From assembly GCF_010015445.1 (NCBI RefSeq), contig NC_053112.1:30123248-30187247 (forward strand): a stretch of DNA of 64,000 bases, read 5' to 3'. Source of the DNA: Perca fluviatilis. Lineage: Eukaryota > Chordata > Actinopteri > Perciformes > Percidae. The notes under the pieces are model-generated. The model worked only from the letters and a program-made list of their open reading frames with translations. It ran no database searches and was not told the DNA's origin. Shown in pieces: positions 28,384 through 40,887 of this stretch. Numbering within the stretch: position 1 is the first letter of the stretch; each line of letters opens with the position of its first letter. Made by a program: the position numbers and the translations under genes.

Positions 28384-28897
28384 TTTATTCGTTCATCATT
28401 GTAAATACACAACAAATCAATGTGAAATATTAACACAGACAATATTTCGTGGGATATAAATCTTGACAACATTTACACAAACTATTTTGGAAATTAATGT
28501 GCTTGTCTCTCTATTTGGAAATATTCTTTTAATGCATCCATTCTGTAATATCAGTCAAAGCTATCTAAGCCTTTCCCCTCTGCCTATACACACAGCTTTT
28601 ATCATTTCAACTATCTATCCAACTGTTCTCGTCCTATTTCATCCCTCATTACTCTTCTCACCTAGATCATTTTGCTGTAACCTTTAAGATTCATATTTTT
28701 ATTATATGTACATGATATACATTGATTCTTAAATACATTTCCATTGTCTCCAATCTATTTACAATATAAGAGCTTATTGATATTTTAAATGGGTACAAAA
28801 TATGTGTAGTTGATGCTCTAAAATATTAAAGCAAAAAGAGGCAAATAAAAAAGATATTATATTAACTACAAGTGGTTGTTTAAAGAAGTTGTACTGC

Positions 28898-28920
28898 GGG
28901 GGGGGGGGGGGGGGGGGGGG
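28898..28920. repeat. Homopolymer run of 23 G
   Basis: Twenty-three consecutive G on the plus strand; in the predicted dkk2 3' UTR this is poly-C. Length is prone to assembly error. Confidence 0.9.
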
Positions 28921-29913
28921 CATTGTTTCACCTCCAATACAACCAAGTATGCAGTCAAATTTGGAAAAAACAGAATAATAAACAGGGCTGTGTGCCATCA
29001 ACGAAATGTTGATTCAAAATGCAATTCTCTTTGAAAACATCAGGTTTGTAGAACGTTTTTGTAATCAATTTCTCACATCTCCATTCCTACTGGCTTTGCA
29101 AATGGAAAGAAATTGCACTGCCATAGTATCCTTGAATCCTGTTCTTGTGATTGGAAAAGCAGAACCATTCTCTGGTCTGGTATCTGCAGCAGATCACTAC
29201 CTCAGTGCAAACTGTTTTTAACCCACACAGTTGTATCACAATAGATTGCAGCTGTATCTGACAGATCAAACGAGCTTTCCACAATGGACACAATCCTTTA
29301 TCTCTCTTCTTGTGGCTAGAAATTGGGCAAGGAGCTAATGTCCCAGATGAAACTCATCACTCTGATGTAAATATTCTTTCATTCTTTGGTTTAAGAGTAT
29401 TATGCTTTGCATTGAAGTCTCAGGATGCTGTTACACGAGTAAAGCTCTGGAGTGAACAGTGTATGCAATTAGCTCCTCATATGATATGACCGGTATTTTT
29501 GTATCTGGATATTGTTACTAGTTGTAAAGGTCTTGCATAGCAATAGCTGAATTCCTCAAGACTTAAAACAACAACAAGAACAGTCAGATATGGAAATTTG
29601 ACAAAACAGATAACAAATCATGGCACATCCAGTAATGACACAAGATATTACACATCAGATCTTTGACTTTGGAGTTTGGAAAAGAATGTACTGTGCAGGA
29701 AACATATGGCTTTTCTGTAAATAGTCTATCTGTCTTATTATTATAAGTTGAAGCTTGATGAAAGATTGCTACGTCTGTTGCCTCCATCTAGAAAAGGTCC
29801 ACAACTATCACAGCATTTACTGGCTAACTTTGTGGATCCCTGAATTTCACGAGAATGTGTAAAAAGTTTGTTGTGTTTGTGAGCATGCACACCATAAGCT
29901 CATTGATATAATC

Positions 29914-30021
<108 letters not shown>

Positions 30022-30249
30022 ATATGTATGTATGTGTGCAGGGATGAACCACTCACAGCAAACACATTAAAGCAATCCCATTCACTCTCTGCTTGCCGAA
30101 TAGCGAGCTTGAACCCACAAGAGTCTGTTCTGTCTCTTGTTTGTCTCTGTCTTTCACTCCTTCTCAATACAGCCACAACCTATCCTTTAAAAAACTTTCC
30201 CTGGCAGATGGAGACAGAGGCCTCTAGGCCGACAGCAGCTGCCCCCACT

Positions 30250-30500
30250 TCAGATCTTCTGGCACATGTGGAGCCTGGACTTGGACGAGGAGGTGGCATC
30301 TTTCCACACCTTGCAGGAAAGGCCCTTGGCACAGTCACAGCGCTGGAAGATTTCCAAGCCGTGAGAGCCTTTCTTTCTCTGCTTGGTGCACACCTCTCCC
30401 TGCCTCAGCACCGGCTTGCAGATTTTGGTCCAGAAATGGCGGGCGCAGCAGTAGCCCTCCGAGCAGTCGGATGAACGCAGGCAAGAGTCGCCCTCATGCC
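30250..30500 (-). CDS. dkk2: dkk2 coding exon 4: C-terminal colipase-fold domain and stop
   Basis: The exon is 251 nt after the acceptor CCCCTGTTAG|GGCATGAGG and ends in TGA at 30252-30250. It encodes 82 residues with the ten cysteines of the C-terminal domain, which in the family is the part that binds LRP5/6 and Kremen. [15 protein letters not shown] and [10 protein letters not shown] are almost unchanged from mammalian DKK2, so this is the most conserved exon of the window. Confidence 0.97.
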
Positions 30501-33500
30501 CTAACAGGGGAAGACAAGAAACAGTGCTGATCAGTGAGAAGCCAGCGAACAACACATCTACAAACAGTATGTCAAGTTGACATATGTCTGCTCAGAAAAA
30601 CAGAAACAAATGCTTCATCAGAGACATGAAAGACCTGCATGAAATTATAAATCATCCAGCATCTTGGAATTTTGCTGTATAGTGCTTCAGTTATATCAAG
30701 CACAGGAAATGTATGATTATTGTTCATTAAGCTATTTTTTTTTTTCCATACGGATAAGTTTATGCAACCCTTTCTTCACGTTTCAATTCAGATTGCATAA
30801 AGTGTGGCCATGTCAGAGACAAAAGAAAAGCTTGAAGTTTTCAACATAAATCAAGCAAACAATTAGCTTATTCTGTATATTAACCATATCAACCCATCTG
30901 GTCTGAGTCTGATATTCTTGGCAGGATGTTAGCATGCTCTCATGAATGCATAATACGTATAATTTAGTCAAACCAGTCGTCCTGTATAGCTGACAAAACC
31001 ACACTTTGCTGATTAGTTATTTTAATGTGAAGTTCCAAGCACCAGTATGATGGACTGCTAAGCCTGACTGCTTGTTCATTGCTTTAACACCACTGATTCT
31101 TTTGTGGTGGATTTTTCTCAAGCAGCGACTTGCATAAGGCCATTATAATGTAATTATGTTAAAGGAGAGGGAGTCAGTCAAGCACAAATAAAAGTAAATG
31201 GGCTTATTTACAGCAACCTAAGTAGTGCTGCTATTTTCACATTGATTTTAGCGTTGCAGCCTGCTGTCTTGAGGGTGCATTTAGAGTTGAGTGTCTCATT
31301 AAACGTATTGCTTGCTTTATGGACAGGCCCTTACATTAACTTAAATTAGGTGACATAAACGCTAAGCATGGGGCTCAGAGAGTTATTAGCTATAATCGTG
31401 CCAAACCTGCATTCTGTGGTTTTCACTTGTGTATCACACGAGTGTGTGTGCTGTCATTGAAAGTGTTTGTATGGCTTTATGTAGGTACAGAAACAGCAGG
31501 GGTGTGTGGTTTCTTCCACACATGAGCAGAGGGGTAATTATCAACATAGTTTGTGGATATGCGTTGCCCATGAACTCTGTAGGACATGCAGACAGTGGAC
31601 AACAGAAAGATTCAGCCATCGACAGCAGAAAAGATAAGGACGACAGCAGAAAAGATGAGAGAGAAAACGACAGTGACAGTGTTTACAGAGGGCATTGTTT
31701 CCAGTGGACATGTTTGAAACATAATCTCACCTTTAAGAGAATGCTTAGCATGTGCTTTCCCACCCTTCCTCCAGCTGTGGTCTTTGGTGGAGAGTTTGTT
31801 ATGCTCATCTAAAGCTGAGATGTGAGGTGAGATCACACTCTCAGAGACAGGGACACAAATATCTGCAGAAAAAGAAGAGATCAAACATTTAAACAATTCC
31901 AACCCAGCTTACTTTGTCAAGAAACTACATAACAGATTGTTCAACCTGATGGCCAACAAGTTAAAAGTCAAATCAATATGTTAGTAGCTAATGTTAGTGA
32001 TTGCTAAACTTGGCTTTTCATGAGAACTAACAACATCTGTGTTGGTCAGCTATGTCAATTGAAAACAAAAAAAAACAATTTCTGCAAAGCCTCTGCACAA
32101 ACGCACATATTCATGCCACTCACACTTTTCATGGATGAAACACCACTTTCCAAAATGTGACCACTGATTCCTAACTTCTGGGCATCAATTGGATAGAGTT
32201 TAACTATAGTTCAGGATTCTGTCTGAAAGCATGTGTTGAATTATGTTAATATACTGGCTCTTTCACTAAGTCTCTGGGCTAGATACTGTACAAGTCACTT
32301 TTTTTTCATAATATTTGCATAAGACAAGAAATCAAATTTCTGAATCGTACCCTGCAGTCACAACATAACTGAAGCTAACACGCTCTGAAAATGTGTTTGT
32401 GTCAGGTACGTACAGTTACTGCAGCGGTTCCCAGGACAGCACATGGCATCTCTATGGCAGCGCTTCTTCCTCCTGCGGCAGGTGAGGCAGCGAGAGGGAG
32501 CCTGTTGAGGGCTGTGGCAGTAGCTTCCCACACTGCACTCCTTATCATTGCTGCATGGATACACCTGCTGAGGAAAAACATATGTTTACTCAGTCACTTT
32601 GCTCGGTTTATGAAAGATTGCACGAAACGAGCACACATTGATCTTAACAAATGCATGGTTAAAGTGCATGACTTAATGAACAGTTCTTCCTGAAGATAAA
32701 AACTAAACACTTTGTGCCTGACATAACTTTGTGTTGATGAGGTGGCATTTTCAACAGGCTGCACAGAGCTCTGACCCAGTGAGACACCATACTGCATTTG
32801 CATGTACAATGTGGTAGGTGCAAGTTTGTCGGTAAGAATCAAGCACTGGAGTTCAATATTGGTGCGAATGTCAATACAGTCTAATTAAAAGAGTCGCGTT
32901 AAAGGTGCATGTCACATGGTGCAGTCATGTTTCGTTTATTTCCGAAGCTTTACAGTGCCAAGCATGAGCAGCTTATTCAAAAGCTCATACCCTTTTAGTG
33001 AATAATACAGAAAATGTTGCCTTTGATATTTGACTTTGACACATTTGCCTACGGGTAATTAAAAGAATTTTAAACACACAAATACAAACGTGGCTTTGGC
33101 ATAAGTGTACCAAATTCTCCTACTTTTATCATTCAGACTGGCCACTATTGATCCTATCACACTCTGTTCAACATAATGTCATGAACTGTTTCATGACATT
33201 ATGAACTGTTTGCCCTTTTTATTGGGCAGTGAGCCGGCAAATCAATGGGATGGCAAAATCAATGGGCACCATTGTTAAAGAGAAGGAACATAGTGGATTT
33301 TGTTGGACACAACCCAGCAAACCACGACTTACCCAGACCAAACACAGAAACTGCATAGCTTCTAATTCTATTCCAAGCACAACAGTTGCACCATGCACCT
33401 CAGGTCACAAAATTTAAATTGTAGACGACAGGTTGGAGGTGTGTGAAGACACTCTACCCTCAGAAAAAAACCTTGGTTAGACCAAAAACAGGACCCAAAT

Positions 33501-36500
33501 AAAACCCAACTCAAATGCAATTTATCATGTTAGAAAACTACAGATTTTACTGATACCCTAACTAATATGCATCATATGTCAGTGTTTTAAGAGAGAAATG
33601 TTAGATTGAGAGAAACCTGAAGGCTTTCAATGTTTCAGTTACTGCTGGAGTCACTTTGGATTTACTCGAAGGTTTCCTGGCTGTTAACTAATTGTTAACA
33701 GTTTGAGAGCTATATCATTGGTTCTGGAAAGAGACAGTGCTGTTAAGTTTAAAAAATTGAATATCTGATGTTTTGGACATCAAAAACAAATGCCATTCAT
33801 CTTAATTTTATATTGAGCTGGTGGCAGAAGTCTAAGCAGCATAAAGAGATCTGAAATCTTGGCAAATTAACCCCAAACTCTCTGCATGGCCAGATATATT
33901 GGTAAGTAGGAAAATATGTTGGTTGTTTGCTTTGGGCGAACTGACTACAGGCTGTGGTCCCGCTGCATCCAATTTTAGAGGACAACATGTTGTAGGGATT
34001 AACATGTCTCTCACTGGTGTGGTCATTTGTTTCAGGTCCCAGACAATAGAGCTATTAGAATTTCCAAACCAAGAGAAACCACTTCAGTTTCTCTCAATTT
34101 TTCTCAAGTGTTCAGAGGCTTAATGAGTCTACAGACATAATTGAGGGGCAATTACTGTAGCTAATCATACTTCTTCATAGTCAATTTGGCAATGTTTTTG
34201 ATTTAGTATTTCTTGTGTTTACACTAAAGGGTTGGGACATTCTGCTGTGCAGCAACACACATGAAGAACCTTTAAGTCTTTTCCGTAAATGCACTGAAAT
34301 GACCACCTTAACAAACACAACATCCACTCTCCAGAGCAGCAAGAAGAACAATTAAAGCCAAACTCACTTTTTCCATAAAAAGCGTGCGCACCAATGGTAA
34401 GTTTTACTGGAAGTTGATATACTGTAATTCCCTACACATGCAAGCCCCGTGTCCCTCTTAGACTTGGAGCATGAGCAACAGAGTTTGTTGTGAATTGTTT
34501 CACAAATTAAATACACTCCTCTGTCAAATAAAATAATGTTACATATTTAAGTCATCAAGAGAGAGGATCATTTTGAAAAGCTTTAATGAAACATCAATAC
34601 TCTGGCTCAAGGCCACACCAGTTGAGGGAGACATAATGGTCAGGTCACTGTGTTTCTCTAATTGCTGCACATCTTTTATTTTAGGGCATTGTTATTACAA
34701 TGGATGTACACCTATTCAAATATGAAAAAAAAAAATAGCAGGATATGGATTCTGACTGTGTAAATTATGTCCAGTGTAGACTGACATTAGAACAACATGT
34801 TTGGCTGGCACACCACCACCGGCACCACAACCACATTTAGCTGGCACTGCACTGACAGATCTGATTTAGTGTGGCTTACCACTGACAAACATGGAACAAT
34901 AAACATGAGTGAATGAACAAGAAAGAGGTTTAAATCAGAGTAAAATCATTATAGCCACAATAAATAGCAAACTCCATTTGGGGTATAAAGGTCAGCGGAG
35001 AGGGGCTGCCATGCCAAAAGGAACATGCAACATGAATGTGCACCACATGTTAAAATTAACTCTCAACAATATTAATATTTCAGCACATCAAAAGTTGTTG
35101 CTCGACGTGCTTGTGCTTCAGAAGGTGAGCAAGATTAGACTTGTTGGACAGATGCCATACTGACTTTCTCGGTCTGGAAACACATGGAGGCAATGATACA
35201 GGCGTAGAAAAATGAGCAGGAATATTATACTGAGTCCTCATTCATCAAAATGACAAATTCGCACAATGCAGATGCTTAATGTGTTGACGTAAGTAAGAAA
35301 GCTCTGATGTTTGATGGATTACAAATATTTCTTAATTACTACTGTGTTAAGAGCTGTTCTCAGAATATTCAAAGGCTGTATTTCAAAGGGACACTCCACC
35401 AATTGTACACATGAAGGCCAGTTTACTCGTCATGGGGAGAACTACTCAGCAGTTGTGTGTGGTTCTGGAGGAACTTTCTAGAATCTGAGAAAATAACTCC
35501 TAGTCCACACAGCATTCCGGGATGGGAGAAAAACATCCGGTTACACTTTACTTGAAGGTATCTACATAGGAGTGACATGACACTGTCATGAACATGTCAT
35601 AAACATTATAAACAAGTCATAAGCGTTTATGACATAACGCTTCTGTCATTAAGTGTCATTCTGTTTTTGTCCTGACAAGTAAGGGATAGCGGAAGGAAAC
35701 GGACATCGGCAAAAATACATGCATCCGGCAAAATTTCCTGCGGCACCGGAGCAATGTTGAGGATATATACTATCTTGGCTTAATCCTATGAATAAAGGAA
35801 ATATTTTAACAGAGAGCCTATAAAACATGGGGGTTTGAAAGACATTTTCCAGACAGGAAGAGTCTAATACTGTATAGAATTCATCAAGTTGTTTTGATGA
35901 AGAGTAGGATCAAGCCATTGACCATTCCTTTTTTAAGCTCTCTCATGTAAGTCTCCTAACTTTATGGAAGTGCAACATTAAATCACTGGAGTAGGCCCTA
36001 AAATCTGAGCTCCTCTTTCACAAAAAAAAAATCTTTCAGAAATAGTTTGACATTTTGGCTTTCTTGCAGAGAGTTGGACGAGAAAATGTATACCATTCTC
36101 ATGTTTGTGTGTCAAATATGGAGCTAGAGTTAGAAGGCAATTAGCCTAGATTAGTATAAAGACTGGAAGCAGGAGGGAACAGCTAGCCTGGCTCGCTCTT
36201 TAAAAATATGCCCACCAGCACATCTAAAGCTCACTAATTAACATAATATTTATTATTTGTTTAATCCTCAAATAAACAGAAATGTAAAAACGTTAATTTG
36301 TGGTTTCAGAGGGAGTTACATAGTGCAACTATTTTTTGGCTAACAATGGTTGGGCACGACAAGAGTTGCTCCTGTGCAATAAACAGTTACAGCTCCCCCC
36401 TAAAACCATGATTTTCCATTTTCACATTTCTGTTTTTGTGTACAAATTAAACAAAATATATAATGTGTTAATGAGTAAGCTTTGGATGAGCTGTGGTTGG

Positions 36501-39500
36501 TGTATTTTTGCTATTGGTGCTAAGCTAAGCTAAGAGCTAGCAGCTAGCTAGCTCCGTTTCTAACACACTGGCTTTACAGCGGTTGAGTATTGATCTTCTC
36601 ATCTAACTCTCAACAAGAAAGCGAAACTCAAAGTCCACTTAATATGTTTTCCAGAGCTTTTACCCACATCTCACAGTCTTTCTCAGCCAATGGAGTTTGT
36701 TCCACTGGGAAAGACCATTAAGATTAAAGTTTTTTAAAAAAATTTGTTGTTGGCAAAACTACTATTGTAAAAAGTCAAGAATGAACTTTTAACTTCATCG
36801 GGGGACCTATTTTTGTGTCAACTGCTCATCCAGAGAAACGTGTAGGCTACATTGCCATGGACTATTGGTATAATCACAGCTGAGGAGGGAAATATGCTGG
36901 AAATATGGTTTGAAGAGAAGTTCAAGAAAGTGCAGTGGGAGTTTTTTTTTCCTGACATGAAAAATATGCTGTTATCTAAATATGAAGACAAATGGGTCCG
37001 GCCACGTGGAGTAGTACTTCATACTACTTTCTTTTGCTCATAATACTGCTCTGATTTTCATCTGTCTTTCTGGCCAGCAGGCTTGGATCGATTACAGTGC
37101 ATACTGTAGTGCAAAAAGAAGAGGGGGGTGAGAAGAAGAAGAAGAAGGAGACTCACCTCTTCCATCAAACCGCTCAGACAGCCCTTTGAAACCCAATGAT
37201 ACAACCCAAATCACGGCTGATAATCTCGTCTTATCTTGTCATGTTTTAAAACGCCTCATTCACAACTTCTAAGGGATGGGGCTTCATTTGGATGCATCTC
37301 ATTTATCTCACATCTTTTTTTCTGTTGCTCCCTTATTTGTCCCACGGCAGCCTTTGCACATAAAAGCGCAGCCTTGGATCCTGCGCAGGAAGTGGGTTAA
37401 AAACGGCAGCCTCTCTTGGTATGCTGGTGAGACGATAAAGAGAGAGACAGACAGAGAGTCATAAGGGATGCCCCCGGCCCTGTCTCGTGCTACTCTCGTG
37501 CTGGTAAAGCGCCGTGGCTTTGAAGAGGAACCTTAAATGTGCAGGAGCAACAATCTACAAGGGATTTACTGCCGGATATACAGGGCTTTGAACCCTTCCC
37601 CTGGTCTTTGGGTCCCTTATTTACCTCAATTGAGTCATTCCGAAGCGCTGATATAATTCGATGGAAGTGCCCTGTAATGCAGTCTCTACTGTTTAGTTTA
37701 AGTCTGAGGGTTTAAAATTTTGGGACAGTATGAAAAGTATTGGGATAGTAAGGGGGTCGATCCTTATTTTTCACTTTGTAAAAACGCAAGGCCACAGAAA
37801 TACTTTCTCAAAAAAACAATGACAGCATCAGTTGTTTAAGCATGTGGCCCAAATCTACATCTGTTTACGTTCAAGAGACTGAACACTCTTGCGGCCGCAG
37901 TAATTTTGACAGTAGCAAATAAGTAAGTAAGGTTATTATAGAACAACAGAGTCCGAGTAGGGAGGAGGTTATGGTGGGTGGAGGGATCAACAAAACATCG
38001 GACTTCAACACAGGAGGCCGTTGTTCATTTCTCGTTTCCAAACAGAGTTTATGTTTTGTCTTTTTGTTTTATACATGATTGTTCCCTAGCCTTAACCACG
38101 TGTTTATTATTGTAACCATGACAATGAATGTCCCCTAACATTAACAAAGTAGTAATTTTAACCCAAATCTTGATCTTTCCCAAAACCTAATTTGTTTTTG
38201 TGCCTAAACCTTAACCAAACTTGAGCCATAGCGTTGTCACATCATAAGGCAGATTTTTATTTTATTTTTTTCAACAGTGATTTGTAACTATTTTCAAAGC
38301 CATGGACAACGTTCTGCGGATAGGGGCGTCAGATCAGAAAACACTTCTATGTGTCGTTATAGAGGGCATGGACAAAGTACGTATTTTGTCGGAAGACTTA
38401 ATTTAAACAATTTAAACCAATGGAACTTCTGGTGTGGGTCACCAATGCACACTAAATAAAACCTGAGACAGAACTGTTGTTCTCTGCAAATGGCAAAGTG
38501 CACTTTAAAGAACCATGAAAAGAAATATAAATTTAGGGTGAAAGAAATATAAAAGACCCACACACAAACCCCACACAAAAAACAATACATCGTATGTAAA
38601 GAGAAAACCATTCAAAAATAACCTGTGTAGAGTCTCAGAAAGATATATATATATATACATTTGTTAAATAAAAGTTGTAAAATCTTCACACACTTAGTAC
38701 ACATCTATGTTTTTTGAGATCTGTGCCGTGATTGCACTTGACCTTCAGGAATCAGGCACGTAACCTGAAACTGTGAATGGTGTTAAGGAGTGGCAGGGGC
38801 CTTACAGAGTCAAATAAACGATGTCACTGAACAAACAAACTTCATATGCCCTAAAAGCACAGACAGCCGGCATCAGATTACATAGGGATGGCTGAACACA
38901 AGTCACTCGTACAAACCATGTCTTCAAACACAGCTTGGCGTCTTTCATCACTCAAAACACATGTGTTTATGGGCATGTCCCTTTGAGTGCTAGAATCCAG
39001 AGTTAAGTATACATTCTGAGTTGATCTTATTCATCGGACACGGAGAGAGGCACATAGTCAGCCGACATGACTGCTCTCTTCAAAGACTATCAAAGGAAAG
39101 GGGAAAAGCTCTTGGTGGTAGTCTAGGAGGTGTCCTGCTCTAAAAGGTGTAATCCTGTGGAAAGAAAGGGGCACGGGTCTCCTCTCTCATTAACAGGTCC
39201 AACTTCAGTAAAGGAGGTTTCCACAGGAGACCCCTAATGGCTCCAGTGCAGGGCCCTCACAACACCCAAGGGACCCAGAGAATGAAAAGGCCACAGGACT
39301 AGAGACTGAAGCTCAAAATGAGCCGAGCGCTAACAAGCACTCACACCTCTTTTCTCAGCTCATTAGGATCACTAAACATTCATTTTAGGTTAGAGAGGTG
39401 GGTAGGAAGGGCTGAGAAAGAGAAAGGACGTGGCTCTACTTTTATAGGCAGAGCCCTCAGACATCGCTTGTTAAAGTAATCTCTGTGTTGAATTAAATAA

Positions 39501-40818
39501 AGCAACTAGTTAAGGCTGACTGACCGGCTGCTGATGTTTTACAGACACGTACTGCATGAATGCCGCCACACTGTCGGTTCCCTTGTGGGTTCAGAGGTTA
39601 GAGTGGTGAGCACTGCCTGCCCGTGCTATCCATTTCTGTTGGTTCCCTTCCAAGGAGCCAACAGTGCCACCCACGAGCACTGGCTGTCAAGGTCTAAGAG
39701 GCGTACATTTTGGTTTTGTCGGTTCCACTCCAGTCAGGCTGATGTGAAAAGGGTGAGACAACAGGGGAAAAACACTCAGCAGTTTGCCCCGACTGAATGT
39801 CAAGGGATCGCCAAAACCTAACCCTGATTTGTGTGTGATTAATGTAACCTATATCGCCAAATGTTGTCAGCAGCTACAGGAAATAAAAGCCCATTAAGCT
39901 GTCAAATAACCGAAGGCTTTGAGCAGCGTTTTCTAATCTGATGGATAAAACACCAAATTACAGCCTTGTTTCCTGCTGCAGCGGCCCGTCTCCACAGGGT
40001 GGCTGTTGGACTCTCTCCCTCGATAATTTGCTACATTTCAAAGTAAGCCACTGAGGGAGATTTTTTTTTGCTTTTTTGGGAGGTAATTGTAATCTTTAAC
40101 TGTGAGAGAAAGAGCTGCTTTATACCATGTAAAATGTTCTATTCTCGTGTTTGACTGCAGAATAAAGTAGGTTAAAAACTAATAAAATTAGTAAGAGTTT
40201 TAAAAAATGGCCTTGTAGGTGAATTGTTCAGATTATCGCTCACATAACTGAAAAGCTCCCAATCGCTGACATCCTGAACCCACCTCCAGAGGTGTGATAA
40301 TCTGCCAACTATTCCTCACCAATATAAAAAAACTCAACAGCATGACCACTTGAACATAAATCTACTTGGAGAAATTTGAATTCAAGAGTTCCTATTTTAC
40401 AAACTTACACCCAAGCCTTAATCAGCATTAATTCACTTCACAATTGCAGATAAAGATGGAAATAGTTTGGGGTGCCTGCTGTGAACCACTCAGTGACATG
40501 CTGTTTTGTGCTATGCAACCTGTTTCAAGGCATTTATCGTAATTCTAAAAAAATTAAAAAATCTAAAAGGTAGAGTAATTACAATTAACACTAAATATAG
40601 ACTAAATATATATATATATATATATGATATATGTCGCACTTACAGCCTCATGAAGAGAGCAGACTTGTTATCTTTGATTTATTCTGCTCGTAAATGGCCA
40701 CTGCATGATGAGATGCAGAAGGTCAGTGCAGTTTGCTTGCCAGCATCAAGCCGCATATCTAGCCAAGGCTGAGCTGCGGCTGTTACTCTACAACTCTGGA
40801 AAACCTCCTGGCAGCCAG

Positions 40819-40887
<69 letters not shown>

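Noticed and set aside
32406..32410. Alternative GT donor four bases downstream of the dkk2 exon 2 end
   Set aside because: It shifts the frame into exon 3 and destroys the ICVPVSES continuation.
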